Assembly: GCA_949130485.1 (NCBI GenBank)
Contig: OX422184.1
Location: 20,290,824-20,354,823, forward strand
DNA: 64,000 nt
Source of the DNA: Agelas oroides
Lineage: Eukaryota; Porifera; Demospongiae; Agelasida; Agelasidae
Direction: 5' to 3'
In this document: positions 38,845 through 52,200 of the stretch, one piece after another
How positions within the stretch are numbered: the stretch's first letter is position 1
How the letters are laid out: each line of letters opens with the position of its first letter
Notes under the pieces: generated by a model
Seen by the model: the letters and a program-made list of their open reading frames with translations, nothing else
What the model was told of the DNA's origin: nothing
The model's database searches: none
Position numbers and translations under genes: made by a program

Positions 38845-41800
38845 CGAGGTGTGAAGTTTTAATTCAAGTGCTGGTTTTAGCTCTGACCTACTGTACCTGC
38901 AAACTGCTAGCTGTAACTAGTATAGTAGGTGTCTAAGCTGCTAGATCTGCTCTAGAAGTAGTGCTGCTGCCTGCAAGAAAGTCTGGAAACAGTTGCTTTG
39001 CTACATCTCAAGATATATCAGCTGGATGTTTTTTCACACCTGGAATGATGGCTACTCTCCCTGTTCAGAAGTCAAGTGTACTCCTGACAGCCTGCCCTTT
39101 CTGTGAGAAGAGCTTCAAAAGACATGGAAATCACCTGGCCTACTGCAAAGAGAGACAAGGTAGAGACTACTCAGCCTACCTATCAAAGAAGACCCTAGAC
39201 AAGAGATCTACCTCCAGCAAAAGATCATGCCCAAAGTGCCACAGAATGTTCCTCAGGCTAGATACTCACTTGAAGAACGGTGCAACCTGCAGGAATATCA
39301 CTCAGCCTCTTGAGTCTGGGTTAATGGCCAGTGTCCCGGATCCACCTACTTCACACCTTCCTTCTTCCCAGCATGCCCCCAGCATAGCTACCCCAGAGAC
39401 TCCTACCACTCCCACCCCCACCCAACAACAGTGTCTAAACACTATCGCTCCTGTTCATCCTGGTCCTCAGCCAAAACCCCTCCTGAAGCTCCCTTCCTCC
39501 CAGCAAGAGTGGACAGAGGCAAACACATTCTTCTCTGAAGTGCTTGTTCCTGAAGTTCTTAGAGAGAGCACCCCAGAGTCCAAGAACAGAGTTCTCTGTG
39601 AAGGCATCTATGGTTTATTTGCCCAGAAATACGGTACCAGGAACCCAGGAATACCTAAGCAGCAGAAGAAAAGAGAACGACATGAGAGAGCTCTGAAGAG
39701 GGTCAAGCAGCTGAAGAAGGAGGCCAGGAAGGATTTTAGGAGAGCCAAGGAGCAGGGACTCCCAACTGAGAGTATCCTGATGCTTGCACGCACATTTTTC
39801 AAGCTAGTACATGAGCACAGCCACCTGAAGTGAGCCTCCCAATCTCCCCAACAACGCAACCAGGCAAACAAAACCAGGCAGTATTGCCACCGCCACTTTT
39901 GGCAGTTTGCAAAGCAGCTACTGGATGGCAACTCCACCTCCCAGATTCCTCCACAGTTTTCTGAAAATGAAGCCTTCAGCTTCTTCATGGAGGTATACCA
40001 TGCTGATGCCCAGGACTTCTCTCAGCCAGAATGGATGCCATCACCATTACCCCCAGAGGAAGAATTCTGCTGTGAAGATATAACTGCAGTTGAAATCCAA
40101 GCAGCAGTCAAGAGGATGAAGTCCTCCTCATCACCATCACCATTCAACCGAATCACATACCTGATCTTTAAAAGATGTCCATCCCTATCCAAAGCCCTGT
40201 GTGACCTCTTCAACTCCTGCTGGACCCTATCAGCTGTTCCCTCCCAGTGGAAAGTAGTAGCCATTAAGCTGCTTGGAAAAGGTTCAGCAGAAGATGACCC
40301 TACAACCCCTGGCAACTTCCGGCCCATTGCTCTCACCCCATGCATTGGGAAGTTGTTCACCACCATTCTACACAATAGATGGCTCTCTTACTTGATCAAC
40401 AATCACTATCTAGACTCTTCCATTCAGAAGGCATTCTAGCCTCGTTCACAGGCCCGTTCGAAAAATCGGAGAAAAGGGCCTGGTATCCACTGTTCGCGCA
40501 TGCGCTTAATTAGTGCGTAAAGCTCACGTGAAATTCTGCAAGGGTGTGTCAAATGACAGCCAATATCATGTGGCTATGAACTATGACGTTCATATATCGG
40601 CTTTTATATTATATCGCCAAACAAGTGAGCGCTGCTCTCCTAGTCTTTTGCCCAGATCTTCTGACCCCAGCGCTTATCGTTGAACTGCGCTATCGACCCA
40701 GGACCATCTTCACACTACAAATGTAAGCTTATAACTTGCCAAAACCCATTAGCAGCCAGCATAAATGCTTCATACATGCTTTCTTCTCGTGTTTTAGCGC
40801 CGTCGCTTCGCCTCGAAGTCGCAGGAAGGCATACAGCACAGCAGAATCCAGGCCCGCTTTTCGTGTGAGAGTCTGGCTCCGCGAGACTAGCACACAAATA
40901 GCCATTGTCAGCAGTGTACGATTAAATATACGGCAAAATACACGTACCTGACGTCACGTCACACGGAGGTAACACGGTATTATCCGGAATTCCCGGAATG
41001 TCGGGAAATTAAGCGCATGCGCAAACAGAGGATACCAGGCCCTTTTCTCCGATTTTTCGAACGGGCTCCGATATTCGAACAGACCTGAACTGGGCCTGGG
41101 AACGAGGCTAAAGGCATTCATGCCAACCACCCCAGGCTGTGTAGAGCACCATCTGAAACTGGCAGCCATCCTTGCAGAAGCCAAGAAGAAGCGTAAGTCA
41201 CTTGCAGTGTGCTGGCTCGACTTGGCTAATGCTTACGGGAGTTTGCATCATTCACTCATCCAGTTGCTCTCAAACACTACCATGTTCCTCCTCAGTTCTG
41301 TCGAGTCCTTGAAGCTCTCTATTCTGGACTTTCTGCCCAAGTTATCACAACAGACTGGAGAACGCCTCTCATCCCCCTTCAGGTTGGTGTGTACCAGGGT
41401 GACCCACTGTCAGTAGTCATCTTCAATACAGTGATAAACACCTTGGTTGACACCCTTCGAACCCACCTAGATCTTGGCTGCACCATCGGCCCATCAGGTT
41501 AACTTTCTACAGTATGCAGATGATACTTGCCTGTTAGCCAACTCCCCAGCCTCCTGCCAGTATCTGCTCAACATGGTGGATGACTGGCTGCAATGGTCAG
41601 GAATGCGAGCCAAAGTGGCAAAATGCAACAGTATGGCCTTGCAAGGATCTACTGGCAGACCCATAGACCCTAAACTTCATCTTGCGGGTGACACCATCCC
41701 ATATGCTGCCAATGGTCCAGTCAAGTTCCTTGGCATGCAAATCCACACCCCCCATGACACCGCCAATGCCAAAGAGGGCCAGGTTAACCACCTAAAGCAG

Positions 41801-43231
41801 ATGCTGGACAGAGTTGATGCATGTCCAGTGACAAGACACCAGAAGCTCTGCTTATACAAGGCTGGTATCTGTCCCTGACTCTCATGGCTCCTCACCATTG
41901 AGGAATTCCCTATCACTTGGGTTGAGCGACAGTTAGAAGCAATGGCCACAAGATACTTGAAGAAGTGGGCAGGGCTGGCCAGGTCTGCAAACACTGTTCT
42001 GCTCTACCTCCCCCAAAGAAGGGTGGCATGAACCTTCCCTCTCTCACATCCCTTTACAAGCGCCTACAGGTGTCCCGTCAGAGCCAGTTTCTAATGTCCC
42101 GAGACCCTTGTGTACGGTACTTGGCAGAGAAAGGTTTGCAGCTTGATCTCATGCTTTCTAGGAAGAAGTTCAAAGCATCTGTGGTGGTCAGAGATGCCCT
42201 GGCAGAAGATCCAGGCCGAAACAGGAAGTTGTTGGTGTCTGCTGTCAAGAGAGCTACCCAGCAGGTGGACGATGTGAGAAGGGAGACTGAGCTGAAGAGC
42301 CTAGAGAAGCAGGGGCAGATGATGAGAACTGCTAGCCCAGATGGTGCCAGCCTGTGGTCAAAAGCTGTGCAGTCCCTTCCAGCAGAGAAGATGAGGTTCG
42401 CATTGAATGCTGCTGTTGACACACTGGCCCATAATGCAAATCTACATCTATGGAAAAAGAAGGAGAGTGACTGCTGTCCCCCTTGCGGAGAAAGACAGAC
42501 CTTGATCCACATGCTGAACAACTGTGAAGTAGCCCTGGGTCAGCGCAGGTATAATGAGTGCCATGATGAAGTCCTGCAAAGTATAGCCAATGCTGTGAAA
42601 AAGAAGCTGCCCCCCACCACCAACTTCACTGCTGACCTGGAGACCACCTACTGCTTCCCTCTTCATATTGCACCCACTGACTTACGTCCGGACATGGTCT
42701 GGTGGGATGACTCACAGAAGCAGTTATGGCTTGCAGAGCTAACTGTCTGCTTTGAGACATCGTTTGAGGAAGCAAGAGAGAGGAAGGAGGCAAAGTACAG
42801 TGAACTTGTATCAGCCACAGAGAGAGACGGGTACAATACCACCCTCATAACACTTGAGGTGGGCTCACGGGGAGTACTACACCTTCCAGGCTTCACCCAT
42901 CTAGCACATGCACTAGCCATCTCTCAGCAAGACCTTTCCAACCTCCTTCACCAATGTTGCCAGGCAACCATCACCGGCTCATACAAAATTTGGTGTACGA
43001 GGAACAATAGATAACAGAAATTATAGACGTGTAGTCTTACATGTACATAAATAGTTCATAAGTTCAATCATTATGGCTTGCAGAGCTAACTGTCTGCTTT
43101 GAGACATCGTTTGAGGAAGCAAGAGAGAGGAAGGAGGCAAAGTACAGTCGTCATGTACTTAGACATTTGCATTGGACTATGCCATCCCCTCATTGTACCA
43201 TGTATGTGGAATCCAATGAAGGTGTTAACAT

Positions 43232-43268
<37 letters not shown>

Positions 43269-46200
43269 GGAGGGAGAGGGAGGGAGAGATTTAGTCAGTC
43301 TTTGCCATAGAATCACCAAGCAGGGTGAAGCATTTGGTATTGCTAGAAAACCAGGGCCTTGGAAACATGCTGGTTGAAGAGATTGAATAAAAAAAAGGAT
43401 AAATTTCGCTACAGTATGGATCCATCTTTCACTATCTTGCTAGTCCCGCTCAAGTCAATACCACATACCAACTGTGCACCTCAGGTCAGTAGGGTTTGGA
43501 CTCAACCCATTCCCAGTGCAGCAAAGATTCAGAGGCATGCATTTCGATTCTGTGAGCACATTGGAGTGCAGATTCACTGCTACATAGTACTCAATCACTA
43601 TAACAACACACCCTGACAGGTAGGTTCACTCCCAGACCACATTCCATCAGCTTCACACATACGAGTACTGTCTCCCACCAGGTTGTAGCCAGTATTACAA
43701 CTGTAGGTTGCTGTCTGTCCGAATGTTGTTCCATTGGGATGACTAACTTGGCCATTGGTAGTGGTATTCAAAGTTCCACAGTCTACAACTGTTGAATGAA
43801 AGTATATATATTATTATATATATCAGTTAATTTCAACAAAATTTGTGGGTCTTTTAATTTCAACTCGGTAGCTGAGGACCATCTGTTCATTTTCAATTAC
43901 GAGCATGCATATGATATAATTACACATTTAACTTGCAGGTTACATATGTACAGTCAGGTTTGGCTCACTGATGCAGGTAGGTTCACTCCCAGACCACATT
44001 CCGTCAGCTTCACACATGCGAGTACTGTCTCCCACCAGGTTGTAACTAGTATTACAACTGTAGGTTGCTATCTGTCCAAATGTTGTTCGATTGGGATGAC
44101 TAACTTGGCCATTGGTAGTGGTATTCAAAGTTCCACAGTCTACAACTGTTCAATGAAAGAAAGTATATATATATTTTTATAAGTTTGTGGGTTCAAGTTG
44201 GTAGCCGAGGACCATGCGTCGGTTCATTTTCATTTACATGCATGCATATGTGATATAACTACACCTTTAAGTTACAGGCTACATATGTACAGTCAGGTTT
44301 GGCTCACTGATACAGGTAGGTTCACTCCCAGACCACATTCCATCAGCTTGACATATACGAGTACTGTCTCCCACCAGGTTGTAACCAGTATTACAACTGT
44401 AGGTTGCTGTCTGTCTGAATGTTGTTCCATTGAAATGACTAACAACGCCATTCGTAGGGGTATTCAAAGTTCCACAGTCTACAACTGTTGAATGAAAGTA
44501 AGTATACATTCCATATATGTTAAGTTCAACAAATTTTGTGGGTTGAAGTTGGTAGCCGAGGACCAACTGTCTATTTTCATTTACATGCATGCATATGTGT
44601 TGCAAGTTACATATGTACAGTCAGTTTTGGCTCACTGATACAGGTAGGTTCACTCCGTGACCACATTCCGTCAGCTTGACATATACGAGTACTGTCTCCC
44701 ACCAGGTTGTAGCCAGTATTACAACTGTAGGTTGCTGTCTGTCCAAATGTTGTTCCATTGGGATGACTAACTTGGCCATTGGTAGTGGTATTCAAAGTTC
44801 CACAGTCTACAACTGTTGAATGAAAGTATATATATTATTATATATATATCAGTTAATTTCAACAAAATTTGTGGGTCTTTTAATTTCAACTCGGTAGCTG
44901 AGGACCATCTGTTCATTTTCATTTACGAGCATGCATATGATGCAGGTTACATATGTACAGTCAGGTTTGGCTCACTGATGCAGGTAGGTTCACTCCCAGA
45001 CCACATTCCATCAGCTTCACACATGCGAATACTGTCTCCCACCAGGTTGTAACTAGTATTACAACTGTAGGTTGCTATCTGTCCAAATGTTGTTCGATTG
45101 GGATGACTAACTTGGCCATTGGTAGTAGTATTCAAAGTTCCACAGTCTACAACTGTTCAATGAAAGAAAGTATATTTTTATAAGTTTGTGGGTTCAAGTT
45201 GGTAGCCGAGGACCATGCGTCGGTTCATTTTCATTTACATGCATGCATATGTGATATAACTACACCTTTAAGTTGCAGGCTACATATGTACAGTCAGGTT
45301 TGGCTCACTGATACAGGTAGGTTCACTCCGTGACCACATTCCGTCAGCTTGACATATACGAGTACTGTCTCCCACCAGGTTGTAGCCAGTATTACAATTG
45401 TAGGTTGCTGTCTGTCCAAATGTTGTTCCATTGGGATGACTAACTTGGCCATTGGTAGTGGTATTCAAAGTTCCACAGTCTACAACTGTTGAATGAAAGT
45501 ATATATATTATTATATATATATCAGTTAATTTCAACAAAATTTGTGGGTCTTTTAATTTCAACTCGGTAGCTGAGGACCATCTGTTCATTTTCATTTACG
45601 AGCATGCATATGATGCAGGTTACATATGTACAGTCAGGTTTGGCTCACTGATGCAGGTAGGTTCACTCCCAGACCACATTCCATCAGCTTCACACATGCG
45701 AATACTGTCTCCCACCAGGTTGTAACTAGTATTACAACTGTAGGTTGCTATCTGTCCAAATGTTGTTCGATTGGGATGACTAACTTGGCCATTGGTAGTA
45801 GTATTCAAAGTTCCACAGTCTACAACTGTTCAATGAAAGAAAGTATATTTTTATAAGTTTGTGGGTTCAAGTTGGTAGCCGAGGACCATGCGTCGGTTCA
45901 TTTTCATTTACATGCATGCATATGTGATATAACTACACCTTTAAGTTGCAGGCTACATATGTACAGTCAGGTTTGGCTCACTGATACAGGTAGGTTCACT
46001 CCTAGACCACATTCCATCAGCTTGACATATACGAGTACTGTCTCCCACCAGGTTGTAACCAGTATTACAACTGTAGGTTGCTGTCTGTCTGAATGTTGTT
46101 CCATTGAAATGACTAACAACGCCATTCGTAGGGGTATTCAAAGTTCCACAGTCTACAACTGTTGAATGAAAGTAAGTATACATTCCATATATGTTAAGTT

Positions 46201-49200
46201 CAACAAATTTTGTGGGTTGAAGTCGGTAGCCGAGGACCAACTGTCTATTTTCATTTACATGCATGCATATGTGTTGCAAGTTACAAATGTACAGTCAGTT
46301 TTGGCTCACTGATACAGGTAGGTTCACTCCGTGACCACATTCCGTCAGCTTGACATGTACGAGTACTGTCTCCCACCAGGTTGTAGCCAGTATTACAACT
46401 GTAGGTTGCCATCTGTCTGAATGTTGTTCCATTGGGGTGACTAACTTGGCCATTCGTAGTGGTATTCAAAGCTCCACAGTCTACAACTGTTGAATGAAAG
46501 AAAGTATATATATATATAATCAGTTTAGTCATACGAAATTTGTGGGCTCAAGTTGGTAGCCAATGACCATCTGTCCATTTTCATTTATGTGCATCCATAT
46601 GTACACCTTTAAGTTGCAGGTTACATGTGTACAATCAGGTTTGGCTCACTGATACAGGTAGGTTCACTCCCTGACCAGATTCCATCAGCTTGACACATGT
46701 GGGTACTGTCTCCCACCAGGTTGTAGCCAGTATTACAACTGTAGGTTGCTGTCTGTCTGAATGTTGTTCCATCAGGATGACTAACTTGGCCATTGGTAGG
46801 GGTATTCAAAGTTCCACAGTCTACAACTGTTGAATGAAAGTAAGTATACATTACATATATGTTAAGTTCAACAAATTTTGTGGGTTGAAGTTGGTAGCCG
46901 AGGACCAACAGTCTATTTTCATTTACATGCATGCATATGTGATATAACTACATCTTTAAGTTGCAAGTTACATATGTACAGTCAGTTTTGGCTCACTGAT
47001 ACAGGTAGGTTCACTCCGTGACCACATTCCGTCAGCTTGACATGTACGAGTACTGTCTCCCACCAGGTTGTAGCCAGTATTACAACTGTAGGTTGCCATC
47101 TGTCTGAATGTTGTTCCATTGGGGTGACTAACTTGGCCATTCGTAGTGGTATTCAAAGCTCCACAGTCTACAACTGTTGAATGAAAGAAAGTATCAGAGA
47201 GTCGGTAGACTCTCTATGTAGGGATGGCGCCGACGCACAATATATGCAATACTTAAGCAAAAGCCGTATAACTTCACCACAAACACGCTAAAAGCTTATT
47301 TAAGCGCCCTGGCTTCCTCTTTGAGTGACTTTGTGATCAGCAAGACTCATATAAGTGGCCAAAAGCCACGAAGAAGACAGCTAAACGCAAGAGTGTGCGG
47401 TCATGAAAGTGCCATTTTTGTTATTCTTTCTTTCTTCGTTACGACTTTTGTTCAAACAACGATATCTCGCAAACGGCTCAAGTACTCACCTTGAATTTAG
47501 CACGAAACGGATGCTCATCACAGCGCGCAGCTTCCCAACCACTCAGCGTCTTCATAGCTTCAAATTCACCATGGTCAACAAAAGCCATTCACAACACTCT
47601 GAGGCTGCTGTCCGTTGCTTAGGACGCCATTTTATAATTTTGTACGCATGCGCACACGAAGTCTCGTTCCCAGACCAAAGACAACGGTCATTGGTCTGGA
47701 AGCAAGACTAGTGCACAGAAAAATGGACAACGGGCAGTACGCATGGTTGGCATGGTCTTCCCCCCCCCCCCCCCCCCCCCCCCCCGCGGCATTGGGCAAG
47801 GCTTATGAACACCACGTAGGTAAGGCGCTACCTACTTGTAGCAACACTAAAAATAGCCTACTCAGCTTTTGTGAACTGTAAAGCTAGGATGGTCAGTTGT
47901 CAGTATGATAGTTTTCTGTGCTGCAGCTGGTCAGTCGTCATGACAACTGAATCATGAAATTGGTTTCACAAAGTTTGGTAGGGAGAGTGGTTGGCCCTTC
48001 ATCAGGTTCTAGCTGGCTATATTACACATTATTATTACATGCCTGGAACTACTACTAAACTGTCAACACCATTTCAAGTTCTGGTGTTGTGATTACACTT
48101 GAAATAGGCTTAGGCCACTCCAAGTTGATTTGTTGTTTCCCATTACACTGGAAACTTGAGGACATGCGGGCGGGCGGTTCACTATTCATTATTCATTACC
48201 AGAGGCTCTGAGCAAAGAGGATGTAAAAAGTTCTGAAACATTGCTACATTGTATCACAACACTGTCAGTGCTATCACAACTGTCAGTCACAAATACAGAA
48301 TCAATAATAAATAAACGTATGCATAATGAACAAAATAATGCAGCTCATAAAATGGTGCGGGCGGGAAATGGGAAACAATGAATCAACTTGGAGTGGCCTT
48401 AGGTCTAACTGTAACTGAGATTAACATCAAAAAAGTACAGAAACAAGACTTTAAAAACATTAAAAATGTAAAACGATGTAGGGATGACATGCCAAAAAGT
48501 ATGCAAACAAGGTAGGGATAATGCATGAAAGCAAAGGTCAACATATTGGCAAAGCCCCATCCCTACATCTTTTTCACACTGCAGTTTGACAGCGTGCTTG
48601 AGAGCTGAATCTGTACCCATCCATGCAGTTAGCATGAGTACATGTGAGTACCTGAGTTTACACACTGATTACTATGACTAGTCTGCAGCCCACTCAAGCT
48701 CAGTGTCTAGGTTGTATCAGAAAGGGTGCCACTGTCACTACAAGTAGTATGATGGCAGTAAAGCTACATAGTAGCTATCTGATAGGTACCTACGATGTCT
48801 ACGACACGGATCATACTAGCCTCGTTCCCAGTCCATGTGGGAGGAGCTAGGAAGTGGTCTGAGAACGAGGAACTTGTAGCCTCGTTCCCAGTCCATGTGG
48901 GAGGAGCTAGGAAGTGGTCTGAGAACGAGGAACTTGTAGCCTCGTTCCCAGTCCATGTGGGAGGAGCTAGGAAGTGGTCTGAGAACGAGGAACTTGTAGC
49001 CTCGTTCCCAGTCCATGTGGGAGGAGCTAGGAAGTGGTCTGAGAACGAGGAACTTGTAGCCTCGTTCCCAGTCCATGTGGGAGGAGCTAGGAAGTGGTCT
49101 GAGAACGAGGAACTTGTAGCCTCGTTCCCAGGCCATGTGGGAGGAGCTAGGAAGTGGTCTGAGAACGAGGAACTTGTAGCCTCGTTCCCAGTCCATGTGG

Positions 49201-52200
49201 GAGGAGCTAGGAAGTGGTCTGAGAACGAGGAACTTGTAGCCTCGTTCCCAGGCCATGTGGGAGGAGCTAGGAAGTGGCCTGAGAACGAGGCTACAGCCAT
49301 AGGTCGGGGTGTTGCTTGTGGTACGTTTTAGGAAGACCCCATGCACTGTCTAACTGCAGTGTGAAAAAGATGTAGGGATGGGGCTTTGCCAATATGTTGA
49401 CCTTTGCTTTCATGCATTATCCCTACCTTGTTTGCATACTTTTTGGCATGTCATCCCTACATCTTTTTACATTTTTAATGTTTTTAAAGTCTTGTATATA
49501 TATATATCAGTTTAGTTATACGAAATTTGTGGGCTCAAGTCGGTAGCCAATGACCATCTGTCCATTTTCATTTATGTGCATGCATATGTACACCTTTAAG
49601 TTGCAGGTTACATGTGTACAATCAGGTTTGGCTCACTGATACAGGTAGGTTCACTCCCAGACCACATTCCATCAGCTTGACACATGTGGGTACTGTCTCC
49701 CACCAGGTTGTAGCCAGTATTACAACTGTAGGTTGCTGTCTGTCTGAATGTTGTTCCATCAGGATGACTAACTTGGCCATTGGTAGGGGTATTCAAAGTT
49801 CCACAGTCTACAACTGTTGAATGAAGGAAAGTATATATATATCAGTTTAGTTATACAAAATTTGTGGGCTCAAGTTGGTAGCCGATGACCATCTGTCCAT
49901 TTTCACTGCATCGTTGATGTTGAACACTTACACGTTCATGCAGACTCATGTTTGTTATTTAATTTGGTCATCATTGCCTCAGTTTTGGTTATTGTCTGAT
50001 TTTTCTTGAATGTTTATTTAGATCAATATACAAGTTTCAAAAATAGTGCATGCTTCTGATGTTTTAGTTGTAGTTTTAATCTAGCGCAATCAGAGAAAGG
50101 GCTGAAACATCTTTTGGTCCCTCAAGCCAGATTGGATGACTAGCAATGATCTTTCACTGGTTCTCTCTCGGAGAGCTCATTCTACCTGTGATGAATTGGT
50201 CATCAATCCACCTGTTCATGATCACCACTCCCCTCAAGTCGCCCGTTGACAGTGAGCAAATTGAATGGACATGTTTTCCCCAGCCTCAGAAAGAGGCAAG
50301 GCGTCATGTGTGCCTCCATTACTCACCTCGCTACTCACCTCAAGGATCTAGAAAGCAAGGTCAATCAACTAATCACTTTAACTTGCCCAATAAATGACAA
50401 AGAAACTGGAACCTCTTGATTAAGCATTTAAAACTCACCACTATGCTCATCTTGATGCCATTGATGATGAAGAGACCCTTCAGAAAGAACAAGATGCGCT
50501 CGATGAATGAACATGATGATCTCACTGCCCTTGCTGTACATATACAGCAACTGATCGCTAATTGCATCTCCTCCGACTCTAGTTCTTGTAAGAGTGCCTC
50601 TCGAAGACTTGCTAACCTGTAGAAGAATCTATCTTCTGTTAGCACAGCAACTGGCCCCTTGTCTGGAGAATCTGATGTCTGGCTTCTCTGCCAATATGTG
50701 GAACAGCTCAGTGACTTCAAGAAAGATATTTGTAATGGCCTTCTGTCTCTGGATTTGAAAGAATCTGATGAGTTTTGTACGTCACAAACCTAGAGAAAGG
50801 AATATTCGACTGCTCCCTTGAAATCATGAAATTGCTATGTGCATCAAGCCATCCCCCTGACCCCACTGCTACACTGCCAGACAGCATGGGAGTAAAGCTA
50901 CCTAAGCTGGATGTGTCAGCATTTGATGGGAATACCCTTAACTGGAGGTCCTTTTGGGAGTGGTTCTGTGTATCTGTGCACAGTCGTTCCAACCTCTCGG
51001 ACTCGGAGAAACTAGTGTACTTCCAACCTTCCTTGAAAGATGGATCCGTGAAGAATGTCATTGAGGGCCTGTCTCGCTTCGGTGTATACCGAAGCCATTG
51101 AGCATGTGCTCAAGCCTCGATCTGAGACATCTGTTTCTGATCACAGAAGATCGTCACAAAATGAAGCTCAGCCAGGTGAGGAAGAATCCTGCACTTAGCA
51201 AACCTGTGGCATCCTTCACTGCTATGGCGCCACTTATCTGAGTGCCAATTTTGTCCTCTTCAAAACGGACAAACATCCATTGTATGCCTGCACTTAGTTC
51301 AAGTCTCTACCACACGACAAGATGGTTTCTGTGTTCATAGCGAATGGTCTCTGCATGAATTGTTTGAGACCTGGTCATTTCATCAAGCAATGCAAATCTT
51401 TTAATCGTTGCAGGAAGTGTTGGACCCCCACCACACTTGGTTACATGCATGTGGAAACACAGGATGATTCTCCCACTACACCTCTCTTGTCCGAAGCCAA
51501 ACCCATCACATCCGAATTAGTTATGTCCGTCTATACGTGAAGCAACCTAGTGATACACTTTGGTTGAGTACATTACGAAGTTTATTTCCTCAAATAAGCG
51601 TAACGCTTGATGCTGTGCTCCTCCAACTCCACAAGTGCACTCTATTAATCACATGAAGCTCGCTCCTGGGTGGGGCACTCATTTGAATAAACTTTGAGCC
51701 ATAGAGGAAATTGGGCTAAAAAGTAGGGGGTGGGTGCTCTTTTGAGGGTGCGCGCTCTTTCGCAAGACTATACGGTAATTATACCTCTAAGTTAAGGTTA
51801 CATATGTACAGTCAGGTTTGGCTCACTGATGCAGGTAGGTTCACTTCCAGACCGCATTCCATCAGCTTGACACATGTGAGTACTGTCTCCCACCAGGTTG
51901 TAGCCAGTATTACAACTGTAGGTTGCTGTCTGTCTGAATGTTGTTCCATTGGGATGACTAACTTGGCCATTGGTAGTGGTATTCAAAGTTCCACAGCCTA
52001 CAACTGTTGAATGAAAGAAAGGATATATATAAGTTAAGTTTGTGGATTCAAGTTGGTAGCCAAGGACCACCTGTCCACTTTCATTTACATGCATACATAT
52101 GTGATATAATTAAGTTGCAGGTTACATATGTACAGTCAGGTTTGGCTCACTGATGCAGGTAGGTTCACTCCCAGACCACATTCCATCAGCTTGACACATG

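Larger units (their letters stand above)
38847..43230 (+). mobile_element. R2-type non-LTR retrotransposon, dead copy
   Basis: The frame from 38961 has two N-terminal zinc fingers ([39 protein letters not shown] region). A TGA at 39831 is followed in the same frame by reverse transcriptase start motifs ([14 protein letters not shown]). After an inserted TIR element (40437-41110) come [17 protein letters not shown] and the catalytic YADDT near 41517. The C-terminal part (41965-43014) has the [17 protein letters not shown] knuckle and a restriction-like endonuclease core (RPDMVWW, ELTV). Frameshifts near 41258, 41505 and 42000 and a TGA at 41876 disable it. It lies opposite to the receptor gene, inside its intron. 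The exact clade (R4/Dong, Hero or other) is not decided. Confidence 0.9.
47195..49495. mobile_element. Repeat family X, copy 3, inside receptor intron
   Basis: The CCP intron sequence AAAGTATATATAT...CAGTTTAG, intact at 46497, is split here between GTAT and ATATATAT. The copy begins with the AGAGAGTC palindrome and ends in AAGTCTTGT. It carries inverted arms at 48443-48585 and 49358-49495, a poly-C tract at 47761-47785, a 286-bp MITE and the 60-bp satellite. It is longer than copy 1 mainly because of the last two. Confidence 0.85.

Noticed and set aside
48764..49346. Open frames of 176-178 codons on both strands
   Set aside because: They arise because the 60-bp satellite period is a multiple of three; the proteins are exact 20-residue repeats on both strands.
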